A stretch of DNA of 64,000 nt from NCBI RefSeq assembly GCF_023015615.1, contig NZ_JALKAJ010000002.1, positions 434,001 through 498,000 on the forward strand, given 5' to 3'. The stretch is from Qipengyuania sp. S6317L1 (GTDB lineage Bacteria; Pseudomonadota; Alphaproteobacteria; Sphingomonadales; Sphingomonadaceae). Below, one piece after another: positions 36,421-43,634 of the stretch. The position numbers and the translations under genes were made by a program. Position 1 is the stretch's first letter. Each line of letters opens with the position of its first letter. The notes beneath the pieces are model-generated. The model made no database searches. It was given only the letters and a program-made list of their open reading frames with translations, and was not told the origin of the DNA.

Positions 36421-37622
36421 TCGCCGGGACCATCCAGTGGACCTGGGCGTTGTGGCTGGTCGGTGGGCTGTACATCGCCGGCCCGGTGCTCGGTTGGGTT
36501 ATGGCCGGTATGGCAACGGTGGCGCTTTATCTTGGCCAGGCAAAGCCAGGCGCGATCCCGTCGACTGTCTGGATCTGGCTTGCTGCCATGCTGGCGATGC
36601 TGCTCATCTTGTGGGTCGGCCATGCCAATTTCGAGCTGGGGATTGCCAAAACCATCAAGTCGAGCATCGGCTGGGCGAAAGGCTGGGCGCTGATTGCCTT
36701 GTTCGTGTTCGCCGGTGCGTTGCTCGATATTCGCGCAAGCGTGATCTATCGGGCCGTATGCAAGCTGGGTTTACAGACCCTGATCTTCCTGCCGATTTTC
36801 CTTTTGGCGCCCTATATCGGACTGCCGGAGCTTCTTTGGACCTCGCCGCTTAAAATCCTTGGCGGCGCGGGGCCGGAGTATTTCGCAGCGCAGCTTTACA
36901 CGATTGAGCCGGGGGCTGGCTCGCCGCGCTGGCAGTTCTTTGCACCGTGGTCGCCTGCTGCTGGAATGATGGGCGTGTTGTATGTCCTCCTTTCAGCGCA
37001 AGAGAAACATCGCGGATGGAAAGCGGTCGGTATTGCCGGCGGGTTGGTGCTCGCGCTGTTTTCGCAATCACGCCTGGCACTCGTTGCCCTGATCGTGATC
37101 GTCCCGTTCGTTTGGGGCGCGAGCCGTATGGGCAAGGGACATCTCTGGCTAATGGCTGCCCCGGCCGTATTCGCGCTTGGCATCTTCGGCCCAATGCTGA
37201 TCGAGCTAGTGGACAGCGCCGTCAGCGAATTTTCCGCCGCGCGTGCCGATTCCAGCCGGGTCAGGGCCGCACTTGGCCGGATTGCGATCCATCGCTGGGA
37301 GACAGAGGCCTATTGGTTCGGGCACGGCATCGTCGAGAACGGGCCACATCTGGTCGAATACATGCCAATTGGCAGTCACCATTCCTGGTATGGTCTGCTA
37401 TTTGTGAAAGGCCTTTTGGGCGCGGCGTCTCTCGCTGTTCCGCTTGTTGCGACTTTCCTTGTGCTTCTTGTCAAAGCGCAAGCGGATCGAACCGCTCGGG
37501 CCGGATTGGGCCTTGCTCTTGCACTGGTGCTCTATTCCTTCGGTGAGAACCTCGAAATACTCGCCTATCTTTATTGGCCGGCCCTCGTGGTCATCGGGAT
37601 CGCGCTGCGCAGAAGTGATTGA
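36375..37622 (+). CDS. O-antigen polymerase (Wzy)/ligase-like membrane protein
   Basis: 415 residues with about 11-12 hydrophobic helices. A longer periplasmic loop between late helices (RADSSRVRAALGRIAIHRWETEAYWFGHG...) carries the R and H residues and the GHG/GSHHSWYG pattern seen in Wzy/WaaL-type proteins. The role would be polymerising lipid-linked repeat units at the outer face of the inner membrane. It overlaps the co-polymerase gene by 46 nt in another frame, which is unusual; a later start would shorten the N terminus but leave the first helix intact. Confidence 0.82.
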   Translation: MAETANHPQTAAERLIAGTIQWTWALWLVGGLYIAGPVLGWVMAGMATVALYLGQAKPGAIPSTVWIWLAAMLAMLLILWVGHANFELGIAKTIKSSIGWAKGWALIALFVFAGALLDIRASVIYRAVCKLGLQTLIFLPIFLLAPYIGLPELLWTSPLKILGGAGPEYFAAQLYTIEPGAGSPRWQFFAPWSPAAGMMGVLYVLLSAQEKHRGWKAVGIAGGLVLALFSQSRLALVALIVIVPFVWGASRMGKGHLWLMAAPAVFALGIFGPMLIELVDSAVSEFSAARADSSRVRAALGRIAIHRWETEAYWFGHGIVENGPHLVEYMPIGSHHSWYGLLFVKGLLGAASLAVPLVATFLVLLVKAQADRTARAGLGLALALVLYSFGENLEILAYLYWPALVVIGIALRRSD

Positions 37623-37660
37623 AACGGCATCTTCCTGTCGCAAGGGGGTGAATACAGAAA

Positions 37661-37690
37661 GGCCGCCGAGTTCTTATGAAATTGGCGGCC
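37661..37690. terminator. Hairpin between convergent polysaccharide operons
   Basis: GGCCGCC (37661-37667) pairs with GGCGGCC (37684-37690) around a 16-nt loop, in the 100-bp gap between the convergent polymerase and glycosyltransferase genes. T-runs are short on both sides, so termination may be partial. Confidence 0.5.
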
Positions 37691-37722
37691 GTCTTGTGTG
37701 CAGTTGCGGGCGCGAAAGGGAT

Positions 37723-38712
37723 CTAAACAGGAGCTTGTTTGATCAACTGGGCCCACCGCAAAATGATCGTGTCCGCCTGTGCCTTTGCGGCGCTACGACC
37801 CGTTTCGCCCATAGCGGCGAGATCGCATTGCACGAGGGAATGGATCGCCTCTGCGATGGCATCAGCTGTGTCCATTCGTGCCACTAATCCAGCTTTGCCA
37901 ACCTGCTCTGGCAATCCATCGACATCAGCGACCAGAATTGCCCGGCCCGCCATGCGCGCCTCGGTCGCAACGAGCCCGAATGCCTCACAACGAGAAGGCA
38001 CGACAACCGCATCGCAGTGTGCAAGAAAGTCGGCAGGGGAGCTGCTTGGCCCGAGCACTTCGACATTGCGCAGATCAGCCGCCCAAGCTTCAAGCTCGGC
38101 GCGATCGGGCCCCTCTCCGAAAACGGTCAGCGTAGCAGTATCAGGAGAAACTCGGCGCATAGCCTCGATGAGCGGCGCGAAATTCTTTACCCGCGCATAG
38201 CGGCCATAGGCCAAGAGCCGCACAGGCCGGTCAGTCGCTGGCTGTGCTGCTGGCACCGAATACAGTTCATCGCGGTCGGTCCAGGGATGTATCACCCGAA
38301 GTTTGTGCGATGGTATGCCAACCTCCTCGCCAAGCCAGTCACATTGCGCATTCGAAACGCACACAATCTCATCGACCAAAAAGGACGCGATCTTCAACAT
38401 CGTCCTAAAGCGCACCTTGGACTGCACATTGTGCTGTTCAAATGCGCGGGTGTAGCTGTGCTCGACATGCACGATACGTGTGCGCGGGTTGCGCGCGCGC
38501 AGGCTGGCGAGAAAGACCAGCCGCTTCCACGATAAAGCCATATGATCGATGATCAGCGCCGCATCCAAACGCGCTGCCAGCTTCGCGTCAGGGTCAACCG
38601 ACACGACCTTCGAGCGGGCAAGACGTCGGAGCGCTGGCTCTTCGAAAAGAGTGACAGCACGGGTCACCCCGCCCATCCCGAAATCATCGAGCAGATGTGC
38701 GACTTCAATCAC
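37723..38712 (-). CDS. Glycosyltransferase family 4-like protein
   Basis: 329 residues with GT-B features. The second half has VRLLAYGRYARVKNFAPLIEA (donor-domain entry) and TVFGEGPDRAELE, then SPADFLAHCDAVVVPSRCEAFGLVATEARMAG, which includes the E-x7-E type GT4 motif. Cytosolic transfer of a sugar from a nucleotide donor to the lipid-linked repeat. Last gene of the flippase/glycosyltransferase operon; its start overlaps the previous stop by 4 nt. Specificity cannot be told. Confidence 0.85.
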   Translation of the reverse strand: MIEVAHLLDDFGMGGVTRAVTLFEEPALRRLARSKVVSVDPDAKLAARLDAALIIDHMALSWKRLVFLASLRARNPRTRIVHVEHSYTRAFEQHNVQSKVRFRTMLKIASFLVDEIVCVSNAQCDWLGEEVGIPSHKLRVIHPWTDRDELYSVPAAQPATDRPVRLLAYGRYARVKNFAPLIEAMRRVSPDTATLTVFGEGPDRAELEAWAADLRNVEVLGPSSSPADFLAHCDAVVVPSRCEAFGLVATEARMAGRAILVADVDGLPEQVGKAGLVARMDTADAIAEAIHSLVQCDLAAMGETGRSAAKAQADTIILRWAQLIKQAPV

Positions 38713-39695
38713 GCTGCATTTTTCAGGTAAGGGCGCATCAGCGCAGTGAAACGTTCATGACCCAGCACAGAGCCAATCGCGACAGCGCCAGCCGTTACGA
38801 CCGTTTTTCGTGGCTCTTGTGCAAGGATGCGCGGCTGAAGGCTAAACGCCTTGCGCATCAAATCGCGCGCAAGTTCGAAGTTGCCAAGCTGAACCGAACG
38901 CCGCGCGAGGTAGCGCAGCTGATAAGCGCGCGCCGTATCACCATGTTCGGCAACAAAATCCGGCGCATAGCTGCGCAGCTTGCGCAGCATCCTGGTCCAG
39001 CTGAGATATTGCTTCACGACGTTCGCAGACAAGGCTCCTGGTATAATCCGGTAGTCGGTCAGCAGGCCGTCAATTCCGGCAAATACGACCCCGTGCTTGA
39101 CGGCGAGCCGTATCCACAATTCGATATCTTCTGACTGGCGAAAGCTTTCGTCAAACCAGCATCCGCGGCTGGGGTCTTCAGGATGGGTGAAAGCAGCAAG
39201 ATCGAGCGCAGTCTTGCGCAGAACCGGCGCGCTGCCATTGCCAACCGGATTGCGGCAGATGATGTCACGTGCGCTGATCCGGCCAAGCTGGGGACGCATA
39301 GCAACGCTCAAGACAGCGCCGTCACAATCGATCATCCGCGAACCGGCATAGCTTACGCCGATCTCGGGGTTCGCCATGAGGTGAATGTAGTGCAATGCGA
39401 GCTTCTCACGATGCCAGATATCGTCACTGTCCAACAGGGCGACAAATTCACCTCGAGCGTGAGAAATGCCTGTGTTACGCGCACCGGCCAGTCCGCGATT
39501 TGCCTGACAAACAATGCGGATGCGCGGGTCGGAAAATCCGCGCACTAGGTCCATCGAGGCATCTGTGCCGCCATCATCGACACAGATCAGTTCGAAATCG
39601 CCAAAAGATTGGTCGAGCACTGACTGTACCGCTTCGCCGATGAATTTCTCGACATGATAGACCGGCATAACGACAGAGATTTTTGGATGGGTCAT
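38709..39695 (-). CDS. Glycosyltransferase family 2 protein
   Basis: 328 residues. GT-A fold marks: ISVVMPVYHVEKFIGEAVQSVL, FELICVDDGGTDAS, GLAGARNTGISHARGEFVALLDSDD with the DSD divalent-metal motif. A C-terminal helical extension of ~100 residues follows (RAYQLRYLARRSVQLG). It probably adds one sugar of the repeat unit. It sits 27 nt after the previous glycosyltransferase and overlaps the next by 4 nt. Confidence 0.88.
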   Translation of the reverse strand: MTHPKISVVMPVYHVEKFIGEAVQSVLDQSFGDFELICVDDGGTDASMDLVRGFSDPRIRIVCQANRGLAGARNTGISHARGEFVALLDSDDIWHREKLALHYIHLMANPEIGVSYAGSRMIDCDGAVLSVAMRPQLGRISARDIICRNPVGNGSAPVLRKTALDLAAFTHPEDPSRGCWFDESFRQSEDIELWIRLAVKHGVVFAGIDGLLTDYRIIPGALSANVVKQYLSWTRMLRKLRSYAPDFVAEHGDTARAYQLRYLARRSVQLGNFELARDLMRKAFSLQPRILAQEPRKTVVTAGAVAIGSVLGHERFTALMRPYLKNAA

Positions 39696-39722
39696 GGGGG
39701 TGTCTCCTGAAATCAGAAAGGT

Positions 39723-40652
39723 TTAGGCAAAGACGGCACGGCGCAAGGGTGCGGGCAAAGCTCCCCCGGCGATCACGCTACCGAGGGTAAAGAGGCTGCG
39801 AGTGCCGCCCGCCATGAAGCTGCTCCGATCGGCATTCAGCCCGCGCCTCGCAAAGGAGCGCGCCACGTGAATTGAGGCGCCAGCGCGCAAGGCGCGGCGG
39901 GTCAGGTAGCGACAGTAGGTAGCCTCGGCTTTCGCAAGCTCGGCGCCATTGATCCAGCACGAGGCAAAGCGACGCCAGTGCGAAAGCATCGCCTCAAAGT
40001 CACATGAAAGGCCATCCTCGCTCATGCGATAACGGGTGAGGCTTTGGTCGATGCCCTGAATAAGGCCGCCATCTGCGATCACGCGGGCGAGCAGTTCCTG
40101 ATCCTCGGCATAGCGCATGGATTTGTCAAAGCCTCCAAGGTTCAGAAAGGCTTCCCGTTCAATCACAAGGTTCGACGTTGTGCAGACCGGGTTTTCAACC
40201 AGCACGTTGGTTACGTCGAGATAGCCCGCCGGGACATTCGAAAAAGTCCGCCCCCGCGCGATCTTGCCGCGTCGCTCCGGAGCGAATTCAACCTTGGCGA
40301 AACTTGCGGTCAACTGCGGGTCGAGCGCGTGGATGACGCGATGCTGAGCCAGCTTGTCAAATTGCCACTGATCATCGGCATCGAGAAATGCGATCAGTTT
40401 TCCTTTGGCGAGTGATGCGCCATAGTTACGCGTTGCCGATACGCCCGAGTTCGGGTGGGAAACCACGCGGATCCGCCAGTCCATCACCGCCAGGTCGAGC
40501 ATGACATTGAGTGTGTTGTCTGAAGATCCATCATCCACGATGATGATTTCGAAGTCCTGATCGCTTTGACCAAGAACACTCGCGACCGTCCCGCGCAAGG
40601 TTGCCGCAGCGTTATAGGCAGGGATGATGACAGAGAAGTGGGCAGCAGACAT
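39723..40652 (-). CDS. Glycosyltransferase family 2 protein
   Basis: 309 residues from the ATG at 40652, which overlaps the flippase stop (TAATG). GT-A features: FSVIIPAYNAAATLRGTVASVL, FEIIIVDDGSSDNT, VSATRNYGASLAKGKLIAFLDADD (DAD metal motif). The C-terminal tail is helical and basic (YLTRRALRAGASIHVARSFARRG) and resembles that of the next glycosyltransferase, so the two may be old paralogues. Longer in-frame extension upstream overlaps the flippase and is Cys/Arg/Pro-rich, so it is not coding. Confidence 0.88.
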   Translation of the reverse strand: MSAAHFSVIIPAYNAAATLRGTVASVLGQSDQDFEIIIVDDGSSDNTLNVMLDLAVMDWRIRVVSHPNSGVSATRNYGASLAKGKLIAFLDADDQWQFDKLAQHRVIHALDPQLTASFAKVEFAPERRGKIARGRTFSNVPAGYLDVTNVLVENPVCTTSNLVIEREAFLNLGGFDKSMRYAEDQELLARVIADGGLIQGIDQSLTRYRMSEDGLSCDFEAMLSHWRRFASCWINGAELAKAEATYCRYLTRRALRAGASIHVARSFARRGLNADRSSFMAGGTRSLFTLGSVIAGGALPAPLRRAVFA

Positions 40653-41926
40653 TATTGGTCTCCTTTGGCAATGACAGGGCGGATGGGACGGGACGGCAGA
40701 AACGGGAGCGCCGCGGCAGGGATCAGGACAAAAGCAAGGCCCGCGCAAAAACCGATACAGGCCGCCATGAGGCTGAATTGTGCACCAAGCGATACGCCGA
40801 GCAATGCAACCGGCGTTGTGATCGCCATCAGCATCGTCTCGGCATAGGGTGTGCCCAACGCGCGGAAGCGGGCTCCAAGAAGCGCGGCAATAAACAGGGG
40901 GATTGCGGCACACGCCAGCAGCGACAGGTATGGCGTTGCCTCAACCCAACTGTCGCCAAAAACGATCGGGACATAGACGGGTGCCAGCAGCGCTTGTGCA
41001 GCAACCAGCGGGACGACCACCCCAAGGCCGGTCACGAAAGCCCGCCTGAACTCGCGTTCGAGTTCCTCCCCACCCATCGTCGCGAGATGAGGGAAGAGAA
41101 CCAGATTGCTTGCCGTGACAAGTGATTGCGTGATGCCAAGACCTGCGTTGAACGCGAAGTAGTAAAGGCCAAGCGCCTCGGTCCCGAGCAACGCACCAAC
41201 GAGCAGCTTGTCACAGTGCAGGCGGGCAGCGGTAAGTAACTCGGAGGCGAGAATGGCGGGGCCAAAACTGGAAAAGGCGCTTAGAGGTGCGTGCCCGGCT
41301 GTATGATCGGGCGACCATTCATATGCGCGCCGCGCAAGGACGAGCCAAAGCGGAGCGGTAAGCAATTTGGGCAGGACGATCGCCCAGGGACTGGGCCAGG
41401 CAACTGCCAGAGCAACCGTGAGAGCACAGTCGGCAATGTTTTGCGCGGCTGCCACCCTCGCGGTTGCCCCCATGCGCTGCGCGCGCATGGCCAGGAAGAT
41501 CTGAACCAGTCCAGCTGGCATGAAAAGATACACTGCACACAGAGCCGCCAACATCATGGCCACATCACTCAGGCCGAAGGCGAATTTTGCGATGGCTGCG
41601 ATCACAAGCTGCGCCCCTGCGACATTAAGGCAGACGATCCAGAACAACCGCGCGGCGGCGTTGCAGATCGCGGATAGTTCCTCATCATTTGCTCTTATGA
41701 TCCGCTGCCCGATGCCGACATTCGTGAGCACGCGCACGAGTTCAAACACGCTCAGCGCAAGCGCAGCCGTGCCGAGCATGGAAGGCGAGATTTGCCGCGC
41801 GACCACCAGAATCGCGCCCAGCCGGACAATACGTGTCACAGCTTCAGCCGAGCCATAGGCCAGCATCCCGCGGGCAAAGGCCGGCCAATGCTCAGGCATA
41901 ACGAAAGTGCGAATTGCGGCGTGCAT
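40652..41926 (-). CDS. Lipid-linked oligosaccharide flippase (Wzx/RfbX family)
   Basis: About 424 residues and ~12-14 hydrophobic helices in the MOP-superfamily pattern, starting MHAAIRTFVMPEHWPAFARGM, then GSAEAVTRIVRLGAILVVARQISPSMLG, the typical first two helices. It would move the finished repeat unit across the inner membrane. Start at the ATG 41926, with AGGA just upstream; an in-frame TTG at 41974 falls inside the sigma-54 promoter and is not the start. First gene of a four-gene operon. Confidence 0.87.
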   Translation of the reverse strand: MHAAIRTFVMPEHWPAFARGMLAYGSAEAVTRIVRLGAILVVARQISPSMLGTAALALSVFELVRVLTNVGIGQRIIRANDEELSAICNAAARLFWIVCLNVAGAQLVIAAIAKFAFGLSDVAMMLAALCAVYLFMPAGLVQIFLAMRAQRMGATARVAAAQNIADCALTVALAVAWPSPWAIVLPKLLTAPLWLVLARRAYEWSPDHTAGHAPLSAFSSFGPAILASELLTAARLHCDKLLVGALLGTEALGLYYFAFNAGLGITQSLVTASNLVLFPHLATMGGEELEREFRRAFVTGLGVVVPLVAAQALLAPVYVPIVFGDSWVEATPYLSLLACAAIPLFIAALLGARFRALGTPYAETMLMAITTPVALLGVSLGAQFSLMAACIGFCAGLAFVLIPAAALPFLPSRPIRPVIAKGDQ

Positions 41927-41957
41927 TCTTTCCTCGCGATAAGTTCGAGGGAAGAAG

Positions 41958-41974
41958 TTCAACTTTCGTGCCAA
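41958..41974 (-). promoter_or_regulatory. Sigma-54-like promoter of the flippase/glycosyltransferase operon
   Basis: Minus strand TTGGCAC-GAAAG-TTGAA: perfect -24, near-perfect -12, correct 5-nt spacer. The -12 element ends 31 nt before the flippase ATG. Confidence 0.75.
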
Positions 41975-42027
41975 TCTATCGAATGGCGCAAATCGGCGGT
42001 TTTCGAGGTTAAAGGCTGCCTAAATTA

Positions 42028-42081
42028 GCGAAACGATCCAATCGTTTTGCAAATTGCAAAGAATCGACAGTGCAAAATGCG
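42028..42081. promoter_or_regulatory. Enhancer-like palindromic sites between divergent sigma-54 promoters (copy 2)
   Basis: GCGAAACGAT/ATCGTTTTGC inverted repeat (42028-42050), TTTGCAAATTGCAAA (42046-42060) and TGCAAAATGCG (42071-42081). The second differs at one base from the site at 33609-33623. The third is the exact reverse complement of CGCATTTTGCA at 33633-33643. The block is about 70 bp from each of the flanking promoters, a normal distance for an NtrC-class activator site. Confidence 0.65.
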
Positions 42082-42154
42082 AAAAACGCTTAAGACGACG
42101 ATATCGAATTGGGGCCAATCAGGAAAAACCACCATAAATTAGCGGCTTAAGAAT

Positions 42155-42170
42155 TTGGCACGGGCGTTGC
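42155..42170 (+). promoter_or_regulatory. Sigma-54-like promoter of the GT26/sugar-transferase fusion gene
   Basis: TTGGCAC-GGGCG-TTGC is an exact match to the sigma-54 consensus TGGCAC-N5-TTGC. It ends 36 nt before the start codon, with AAGGAG as ribosome site. Confidence 0.82.
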
Positions 42171-42206
42171 GAACTCCTCGGCAAGACCATCCAAGGAGCT
42201 TGTCCG

Positions 42207-43634
42207 ATGAAATATACCCCCTCCAGCGACTTCCGCTTCGTTTCCAACACCGAAGTATCAGACCGCATTGAAGCGAGCCGCACGTGGCCAACCACGAAGC
42301 TTTTTGGTCTGCCCCTTGTTCAGGCTAGCCGCAGCGCGATGGCTCGCCACATCCTTGCACTGGTGGGGGCGCGCAAAAGGTCCACAATCAACTTCGTCAA
42401 CGCGCATTGCATCAATCAGCAGCGCAGCGATACTTCTTATCGTGCCGCACTCGAAGGAAGTGATCTCCTGCTCCCTGATGGTGTCGGATTGGAGATAGCC
42501 GCCAAAATGAACGCGGAGCAGTTTGGCGAAAACCTCAACGGCACCGATCTCTTTCCCGAGCTTTGCCGCGAGGCCGAGGACGAAGGCACGGGTATTTTTC
42601 TGCTTGGCGGGCTTCCCCATGTCGCGGATCGCGCAGCCGATTGGGCGACGACGCAATTCCCGGCTCTGCGCATCGCTGGAACGCAATCGGGCTATTTCAA
42701 CCCGTGTGACGAAGATGCCCTCATTGAACGGATCAACCGCTCTCATGCCGGCATCGTTCTGGTCGGTTTTGGTGTCCCTCTTCAAGAAAAGTGGATCGCA
42801 CGCAATCGCCACAAGCTTACCGCTCCGGTGGTCATGGGGGTTGGCGGATTGTTCGACTACTACTCGGGCCGCATTGCGCGTGCGCCAAAATTCGTGCGCG
42901 CATGCAAGAGCGAGTGGATCTGGCGCCTTGCCATGGAGCCGCGCCGGATGGCCAAACGTTATGTCGCGGGCAATGCGCAGTTTCTGGCTCACTCCATGCT
43001 TTTCGCAGCGCGACAAAAAGGCGCATTCGACTATGCGAACACTATTGCAAAGCGCGCGATGGATATCGTGGGCGCGAGCCTCGCGATCATGGCATTGTTG
43101 CCCATATTTATTGCGACCGCACTTGCCATCCGGCTTGAGGATGCAGGGCCGGTCTTTTTTAGTCAGACCCGCATCGGTGCCAATGGCACGCCCTTCAGCA
43201 TGATCAAATTCCGGTCCATGTACACCGACGCCGAAGAACGCCGCAAAGCTCTGTTGTCGCAGTCAGAACGCGACGGAACCTGCTTCAAAATGCGCAATGA
43301 TCCGCGCATCACACGCACCGGCCGATTCATCCGGCGCTTTTCGATCGATGAGTTGCCGCAGCTCTTCAATGTGCTGGGTGGTAGCATGTCTCTGGTCGGC
43401 CCTCGCCCTGCTTTGGCCAGTGAGGTCACCACCTATCGCGGAACCCACTGGCAGCGCCTCTGCGGCAAGCCCGGCATCACCTGCACATGGCAAGTTCGGG
43501 GACGCGCCGAGATTCCGTTTGAGCGCCAAGCCATCATGGATCGCGCCTATTTGAAGCGAACCAATCTGTGGGTGGATATCAAGCTGCTGCTGTGCACTCC
43601 CGGTGCGGTCTTGGGAGGACGCGGCGCTTACTAA
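42207..43634 (+). CDS. Fusion of WecG/TagA-type glycosyltransferase and initiating polyprenyl-phosphate sugar transferase
   Basis: 475 residues. Residues ~30-265 are a GT26 (WecG/TagA/CpsF) domain: INFVNAHCINQQR, LLLPDGVGLEIAAK, FLLGGLP, VLVGFGVPLQEKWI, VMGVGGLFDYYSG and RAPKFVRACKSEWIWRL. From ~280 a bacterial sugar-transferase (small monotopic PGT) domain begins with its re-entrant hydrophobic helix (KRAMDIVGASLAIMALLP). IKFRSMYTDAEERR, RRFSIDELPQLFNVLGG and LVGPRP follow. The C-terminal half would load the first sugar-phosphate on undecaprenyl phosphate and the N-terminal half would add the second sugar. The two activities are normally separate proteins. It is monocistronic under a consensus sigma-54 promoter; its stop overlaps the stop of the convergent phosphorelay gene. 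Confidence 0.9.
   Translation: MKYTPSSDFRFVSNTEVSDRIEASRTWPTTKLFGLPLVQASRSAMARHILALVGARKRSTINFVNAHCINQQRSDTSYRAALEGSDLLLPDGVGLEIAAKMNAEQFGENLNGTDLFPELCREAEDEGTGIFLLGGLPHVADRAADWATTQFPALRIAGTQSGYFNPCDEDALIERINRSHAGIVLVGFGVPLQEKWIARNRHKLTAPVVMGVGGLFDYYSGRIARAPKFVRACKSEWIWRLAMEPRRMAKRYVAGNAQFLAHSMLFAARQKGAFDYANTIAKRAMDIVGASLAIMALLPIFIATALAIRLEDAGPVFFSQTRIGANGTPFSMIKFRSMYTDAEERRKALLSQSERDGTCFKMRNDPRITRTGRFIRRFSIDELPQLFNVLGGSMSLVGPRPALASEVTTYRGTHWQRLCGKPGITCTWQVRGRAEIPFERQAIMDRAYLKRTNLWVDIKLLLCTPGAVLGGRGAY

Noticed and set aside
38017-38535. 172-codon plus-strand frame in the glycosyltransferase operon
   Set aside because: It lies opposite a GT4 gene with clear motifs and has no family pattern.
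41927-41974. In-frame TTG start extending the flippase
   Set aside because: The TTG is part of the -24 element of the sigma-54 promoter; the ATG at 41926 has AGGA upstream.
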